This document shows positions 15,033 through 16,410 of a DNA stretch of 16,410 bases, piece after piece. A program made the position numbers and the translations under genes. This DNA is from Methanobacteriota archaeon. GTDB taxonomy: Archaea; Thermoplasmatota; Poseidoniia; Poseidoniales; Poseidoniaceae. The DNA lies in contig NZXL01000003.1 of assembly GCA_002697705.1 (NCBI GenBank), forward strand, positions 1 through 16,410, read 5' to 3'. Numbering within the stretch: the first letter of the stretch is position 1; the number at the start of each line of letters is the position of its first letter. Under the pieces are notes generated by a model. The model saw only the letters and a program-made list of their open reading frames with translations, was not told where the DNA came from and ran no database searches.

Positions 15033-15128
15033 TCAACAATAGAACAATAATGCAGATAAAATAACCATTCCAAATGTTTTGGCTGCTCCACTTACTGTAA
15101 TCGGTTCAATTTCCATATCTCTAGACAT
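15033..15128 (-). CDS. Possible small membrane peptide gene, perhaps frameshifted
   Basis: A 31-codon frame, MSRDMEIEPITVSGAAKTF and then GMVILSALLFYC, with GGTGA four bases before the ATG as a ribosome site and a T-rich terminator shortly after its stop. A TTTATT element about 30 bases upstream could be a TATA box. The hydrophobic stretch is cut short by TGA. The neighbouring frame continues it with IIVLLLIFGIEFLFFWEMDF and stops soon after, so a single-base change would give one small single-helix protein of roughly 45-50 residues. It may be a real small gene with a sequencing or natural frameshift, or chance. Confidence 0.3.
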   Translation of the reverse strand: MSRDMEIEPITVSGAAKTFGMVILSALLFYC

Positions 15129-15205
15129 GCCTTCACCGTATTGTACTCTAGTTTCAAATAAATTAATTATGTTCCAACGAAAGAAAATTTTACAGAATTA
15201 GTAAA

Positions 15206-16410
15206 TCATTTCTTACGTGCAATCAGTGCAGAAATAATTGCCAGTATGCCAATTACAAATGTAAATCCAGGAATAGATATTACTCCACTATCATCTTCTT
15301 CAAATACAATATCGACAGTTGTTTGAAGTGAATTTGTGCCATCACTCCAATCTATTGTTAGCGTTTGTTGGGCATTGGTTTCCTCACTTATTGATATCAA
15401 AACACCCGCAGTAGCAGAAGATACTCCAGTAGTTATTACATCATTGTTAAGAGTGATTGTCACACTATCTCCTTCAGGGTCAGAACATACTGCAATTATG
15501 TAGTAGTTCCCTTCTGGTAATCCAATTGTTAGTCCTGCTTGTCCGGGGAGTATTCCTGGTAATGCTGCATCACCTTGAGCTACTAGTCCATCAGCCTCTA
15601 TCGAGAAGAATATATCGCAAGTTGGCGGCATATTTACAGGACCTATTGGGCATCCATCAACACCCATTCCTGGTACTAATGGACATACATCAATACCATC
15701 ATTGACCGAGTCCATATCAGTATCTGCGCTTATTGGACTTGTCATAATTGAAAATTCTTGTAAATTATTCAATCCATCATTATCTCCATCTGCTGTAGCA
15801 TCTGAAGGGTCAGCAGGATCAAGTCCAAATCCGACTTCCCACAAATCCGGCAAACCATCTTGGTCTGAGTCTTGAGGGTCTTCGCATCCATCACCATCGA
15901 TGTCATTACTTGCAGCATCAAATGGGCAATGATCTAAATTATCCAATACGCCATCTGAATCCGCATCAGATGTTGAACTAATTGTCGCTTGTACCCAGCA
16001 GGCACTCTGCGAATCAAATGGGCCATTAGCACCGACATATAATTCAGCTTCATAACAAAGATCTCCAGTCTCTGTTAATAGGTTAGTATTGGTTTCAACG
16101 GTATAAGTTAAAGGTGGTGCAACCCATTGCTCTTCTCCATTAATTATGTCGACATTAGGGGTGCTTTGTTCATAAATTCTCCAAACAATCTTGTGTAGGT
16201 CTCCAGTGTTTAATTGGTCTACAGTAGATGAAATACTTGCCCATTCATTACTTTGCATAGTAATTGTTGGTAATGCAGGTGTAAAAGATGCAAGAGTTCC
16301 AAAAGATGGGTCAATAACTGAAAAATCATGAGAATAATCTCTAACATAAGTTGTCAAAACAAAGTCTGAGTAGTATATGTCATTTCCATCATTTATGGTT
16401 GATTCTTGAT
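15206..16410 (-). CDS. Secreted surface protein with calcium-binding repeats and PGF-CTERM sorting signal (partial)
   Basis: The reading frame has no stop up to the right edge, so the N-terminus lies outside the window; the TTG at 16357 is not a convincing start. The visible 401 or so residues begin with a beta-rich extracellular region. Thrombospondin type 3-like repeats follow (DADSDGVLDNLDHCP, DIDGDGCEDPQDSDQDGLPD, DGDNDGLNNLQEF, DTDMDSVNDGIDVCP), and then a second beta domain. The C-terminus reads IPGFTFVIGILAIISALIARKK split as PGF (15263-15271), a hydrophobic helix, and ARKK. This is the PGF-CTERM tripartite signal that archaeosortase A removes while attaching the protein to a membrane lipid. 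It is probably an adhesion or matrix protein of the cell surface. Confidence 0.88.
   Translation of the reverse strand, partial: QESTINDGNDIYYSDFVLTTYVRDYSHDFSVIDPSFGTLASFTPALPTITMQSNEWASISSTVDQLNTGDLHKIVWRIYEQSTPNVDIINGEEQWVAPPLTYTVETNTNLLTETGDLCYEAELYVGANGPFDSQSACWVQATISSTSDADSDGVLDNLDHCPFDAASNDIDGDGCEDPQDSDQDGLPDLWEVGFGLDPADPSDATADGDNDGLNNLQEFSIMTSPISADTDMDSVNDGIDVCPLVPGMGVDGCPIGPVNMPPTCDIFFSIEADGLVAQGDAALPGILPGQAGLTIGLPEGNYYIIAVCSDPEGDSVTITLNNDVITTGVSSATAGVLISISEETNAQQTLTIDWSDGTNSLQTTVDIVFEEDDSGVISIPGFTFVIGILAIISALIARKK

Overview
The window most likely comes from a planktonic marine euryarchaeon of the Poseidoniia (Marine Group II or a close relative). The evidence is the AT-rich DNA and the archaeal two-subunit form of GMP synthase (ATP-pyrophosphatase subunit as a separate gene). 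A one-component regulator joins an HTH to a ThiN domain, a T-tract terminator is present, and one promoter looks leaderless. Two large surface proteins carry thrombospondin type 3-like calcium repeats; one ends in a PGF-CTERM archaeosortase signal and the other in a cytoplasmic tail with a WTMEQW motif. The taxonomic call is inference; no rRNA or other strong marker is present.

Layout. (1) Positions 1-3924, minus strand: a compact thiamine uptake operon, thiR-thiB-thiP-thiQ, in transcription order from right to left. Junctions overlap or nearly touch, and the ATPase gene runs off the left edge. The first gene encodes an HTH-ThiN regulator that probably senses a thiamine compound and controls its own operon. 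(2) Positions 3925-4257: an AT-rich divergent intergenic region with short inverted and direct repeats that may hold operators and promoters. (3) Positions 4258-5679, plus strand: a group II PLP-dependent amino acid decarboxylase of the glutamate/cysteine-sulfinate type, followed directly by a hairpin and T8 tract. (4) Positions 5735-11913, plus strand: gcvT, a 14-codon mini-ORF, gcvPA, gcvPB, a four-helix membrane protein of unknown function, purE and guaAB, all close-packed or overlapping. (5) Positions 11975-14644, plus strand: an 889-residue surface protein with a signal peptide, a beta-propeller-like half, calcium-binding repeats, a membrane helix and a tail. (6) Positions 14650-15205: a small two-helix membrane protein gene with an apparently leaderless promoter, then a possible very small minus-strand gene. 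(7) Positions 15206-16410, minus strand: the C-terminal part of a second repeat-bearing surface protein.

How the genes fit together. The P and T proteins of the glycine cleavage system turn glycine into CO2, ammonia and a folate-bound one-carbon unit. Purine synthesis consumes glycine and one-carbon units, and purE and guaAB act in that pathway, so region 4 reads as a glycine/one-carbon-to-purine cluster. The lipoyl carrier GcvH, the lipoamide dehydrogenase and the glutaminase subunit of GMP synthase are not in the window. The thiamine operon points to scavenging of vitamin B1. I did not find a clearly new defence or mobile system. The most unusual points are the in-frame mini-ORF before gcvPA, the His-to-Ala change in PurE, the candidate ThiR operators, and the contrasting anchors of the two neighbouring surface proteins.
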